This document shows, piece after piece, positions 62,203 through 64,000 of a DNA stretch of 64,000 nucleotides. The notes beneath the pieces are model-generated. The model searched no databases, was not told the DNA's origin, and saw only the letters and a program-made list of their open reading frames with translations. This DNA comes from an uncultured Actinomyces sp. (GTDB taxonomy: Bacteria; Actinomycetota; Actinomycetes; Actinomycetales; Actinomycetaceae): assembly GCA_900545825.1 (NCBI GenBank), contig URAS01000015.1, forward strand, positions 13,612-77,611. Reading direction: 5' to 3'. How positions within the stretch are numbered: position 1 is the first letter of the stretch; each line of letters opens with the position of its first letter. A program made the position numbers and the translations under genes.

Positions 62203-62811
62203 CTATCCGGCGACGGCCGGGCTGGCCTCGACCGGCTGCGACGGCAACAGGCGGAGGCAATCGGTGAGTGTGTGTGAAATAGACGTACTGACGTCGCGGC
62301 CCTCGGACAGGGCGGCGACGATGGCACCGTCAATGACCGCGGCGATGAGGTCGGGCGAGACCTCGTAGCCTGCGTGCTGCGTGATCGCATCGATCGCGGC
62401 GTTGAGCCGACTGCGTCCGCGTTGGTAGGCGGCGGTGACATAGGGACTGTCGGCCGACGCGACCAGCTGGACGTAGTGGCTGCGCAGCGTCCGGTGGTCA
62501 TGCGGCACGCAGGCTTTGGTGAGGATATCGACGATGTGGTCGCGGCACTCGGTCGACGTCATGGCGGTGGCCGCCTGGGCGGCCTCGTCGGCGCGGCGGC
62601 ACCAGCGGAGGATGTTCTGTTCGGCGGCGAGGGCCAGGAGCTCGTCGATCGAGTCGAAATAGTATCCCGTCGCCGACCCGGAAAGCCCGGCGGCCGTGCC
62701 GACATTCCGGTAGGTGACGCGATCGGGACCCTCTTCTCTGAGGATGCGCGCGGCAGCCGTAATGAGAGAAGTCTGGGTCATTTCGGCCTTGAGGGAACCT
62801 GGCCTTTTCAT
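62203..62811 (-). CDS. TetR-family regulator
   Basis: A 202-residue regulator. The N-terminal helix-turn-helix (about 15-60) contains TAAARILREEGPDRVTYRNV and AAGLSGSATGYYFDSIDELL; the C-terminal ligand domain is helical, with no recognisable ligand. It probably controls the MFS gene downstream and itself. The upstream TATAAT (62840-62845, minus) gives a leader of about 20 nt. Confidence 0.9.
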   Translation of the reverse strand: MKRPGSLKAEMTQTSLITAAARILREEGPDRVTYRNVGTAAGLSGSATGYYFDSIDELLALAAEQNILRWCRRADEAAQAATAMTSTECRDHIVDILTKACVPHDHRTLRSHYVQLVASADSPYVTAAYQRGRSRLNAAIDAITQHAGYEVSPDLIAAVIDGAIVAALSEGRDVSTSISHTLTDCLRLLPSQPVEASPAVAG

Positions 62812-62818
62812 CGAATCA

Positions 62819-62851
62819 CCACCCGTTACTCAAGATGCCATTATAGGGTGG
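62819..62851 (-). promoter_or_regulatory. TetR-gene promoter with inverted repeat
   Basis: TATAAT on the minus strand at 62840-62845 lies between CCACCC (62819-62824) and GGGTGG (62846-62851). The inverted repeat could be the autoregulatory operator. Confidence 0.4.
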
Positions 62852-62867
62852 CGATCCGCCGGGCCGC

Positions 62868-63860
62868 TCAGGCAGCGGGTGCCCGCCGCTTCTTCTTCGG
62901 GGCGGCAGCACGGGTCGACAACGCCGGTCCCATGCCGCCGATGATGATGAGCAGACCGCCGATTGCGCCGGTCACGGTGAACGATTCACCGAAAATCAGC
63001 ACGCCACAGAGGATCGCCACCGGGCATTCCCAGTAGGCGATCGTCGCGTAGTCGACGGCCGGCAGGTTGCGGCCCGCGACGACGAGGAAGCCCAACGCCA
63101 CCAGGCCACACACGATGAAGAGGCCGATCGCCCACGCCCAGTTCGTCCCGGTGAACTGGGCGACGCCCTTCCACGGTTTGAGGATCAGCGACATGATCAG
63201 TGTGGCCACGGCCGCCCACAGGAAGTTCCAGACGCCGCGAACCGTCGAATCGAGGTCCTTGCGGTAGCCCAGGAAGAACATCGACAACCCATAGAGGACC
63301 CCGGAGATGAGGCCGTAGAGGTCGCCGAGACTCTTGTGGGGGTACTCGGGGGAATTCGCGGACAGGTTGAGGCCGAACGACAGGCCGCCCTGGTCGATCG
63401 TCAGAATCCCGATCGTCATCAGCATGCCGACGAAGACGAGGGCCAGGCAGATTCCCTGGAAGAGGTTGATCTTCTCCTTGCGGAAGATCAGGGCGAGAAT
63501 CGCGCAGAACAGGGGGCCTGTGTAGATGAGGAAGACCGCGTTGGCGATCGTCGTCATCAGGGTTGAGGAAATATAGAAGCCCAGCGACAGACCGATCGTC
63601 ACGCCGCCCATGATGACCGCGAAGGTCGGGCGGGTCTTGAAGGCGGCCCGAAGCTTCTTGGTGGCGATCGCCAGGATGACGAACCCGATGAAGGCGACGG
63701 TCATGCGCCCGCAGGCGAGGAACGCGCCGATTGTTTGCTTGGCTTCCGTCGGAAGGCCGTTTGTTGCGCCTCGCGAGAAGGTGCCGACTAGGCCCATTCC
63801 CGTGGCTGAAATGAGCATCGCGATGACGCCCAGTTTTCTGTTCATCTCATAGGTATCCAC
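62868..63860 (-). CDS. EamA/DMT-superfamily transporter
   Basis: A 330-residue membrane protein with ten helices in two similar halves, as in the drug/metabolite transporter group: VIAMLISATGMGLVGTFSRG, FYISSTLMTTIANAVFLIYT, and in the second half TIAYWECPVAILCGVLIFGE. The C-terminus is basic. GTG 63860 has GGGAGG 5 nt upstream and is preferred over ATG 63845. The substrate is unknown. It could be co-transcribed with the TetR and MFS genes, though a promoter lies between. Confidence 0.85.
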   Translation of the reverse strand: MDTYEMNRKLGVIAMLISATGMGLVGTFSRGATNGLPTEAKQTIGAFLACGRMTVAFIGFVILAIATKKLRAAFKTRPTFAVIMGGVTIGLSLGFYISSTLMTTIANAVFLIYTGPLFCAILALIFRKEKINLFQGICLALVFVGMLMTIGILTIDQGGLSFGLNLSANSPEYPHKSLGDLYGLISGVLYGLSMFFLGYRKDLDSTVRGVWNFLWAAVATLIMSLILKPWKGVAQFTGTNWAWAIGLFIVCGLVALGFLVVAGRNLPAVDYATIAYWECPVAILCGVLIFGESFTVTGAIGGLLIIIGGMGPALSTRAAAPKKKRRAPAA

Positions 63861-63878
63861 GACAACCTCCCACAACGG

Positions 63879-63904
63879 CCCGTGGCCCCTTGCGGGGCCA
63901 CGGG
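63879..63904. terminator. Hairpin terminator
   Basis: Perfect 11-bp stem CCCGTGGCCCC / GGGGCCACGGG with loop TTGC, placed after the truncated minus-strand gene at the window edge. Confidence 0.8.
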
Positions 63905-63924
63905 AGTTGAGTGACGGGTTTGAC

Positions 63925-64000
63925 CTACACGAGGGTGAGGTCTTTGACGCGGTTGGGGAAGTAGTCCTCGCAGCCGCCCTCGCGGTAGACGTCGGCGGTC
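63925..64000 (-). CDS. 3' end of an unidentified gene (truncated)
   Basis: The last 24 codons and TAG stop of a minus-strand gene continue past the window edge. The end reads TADVYREGGCEDYFPNRVKD and then LTLV. Codon use is normal for this genome. I do not recognise the family from this fragment. Confidence 0.6.
   Translation of the reverse strand, partial: TADVYREGGCEDYFPNRVKDLTLV

Overview
The window is a 64 kb piece of a high-GC (roughly 70%) actinobacterial chromosome. The gene content points to an Actinomycetaceae-type organism: rpsT-holA-comEC-comEA order, recO-uppS-zur, hrcA-dnaJ-rsmE-phoH-ybeY-era, an LAKTG wall-anchored protein, frequent GTG starts and many leaderless-looking starts. 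I cannot name the genus. No IS element, prophage, CRISPR array or rRNA operon is visible; most of the window is housekeeping DNA.

Layout. 1-2.2 kb: 3' end of a large SF1 helicase gene and a small partner. 2.2-4 kb (minus): mscL, an SAF/CpaB-like gene, 5-formyl-THF cyclo-ligase. 4-7.3 kb: moeA/glp, a GNAT gene and a sepX/glpR-like membrane protein, resembling the actinobacterial division-linked Glp/GlpR set. 7.5-10.5 kb: two tRNA-Lys genes, VKOR, an MntR-type regulator, HIT protein, Dps. 10.6-14.5 kb: leuS, galM. 14.7-20.4 kb: comEA, comEC, holA, a PemK/MazF-like gene, rpsT, S4 protein, GNAT. 20.5-24.4 kb: lepA-trmB-hemW. 24.5-27.8 kb: surface protein, a gene-poor gap and a broken lipoprotein gene. 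27.9-31.6 kb: cstA-ybdD and a DUF3097 gene. 31.8-35.5 kb: FMN riboswitch and ribD-ribE-ribBA-ribH. 35.6-42.4 kb: CIRCE-hrcA-dnaJ-rsmE-phoH-ybeY-corC-era. 42.4-45.4 kb: LacI regulator, leucine leader peptide, leuA. 45.4-48.4 kb: repeat-bracketed nuclease-fold gene and a POT peptide transporter. 48.5-53.3 kb: recO-uppS, then zur and znuBCA. 53.4-60.8 kb: glyQS, YibE/F, dusB, dgt, dnaG. 60.8-64 kb (minus): MFS and DMT transporters with a TetR regulator, and a truncated gene.

The most unusual signal is a 40-nt element (29/40 positions identical in three copies, no gaps) lying 50-51 nt upstream of the start codons of three unlinked genes: the CpaB/SAF gene, comEA and an AbiEi/DUF559-type nuclease-fold gene. 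Each also has a -10-like hexamer 6 nt before its ATG. This looks like a dedicated promoter or operator, possibly for a pilus/DNA-uptake regulon, and it would tie the poorly understood DUF559 family to it. Two further dispersed palindromic repeat families (A, four copies; B, two copies) occupy intergenic spaces. All assignments are from reading the sequence; no database search was run.
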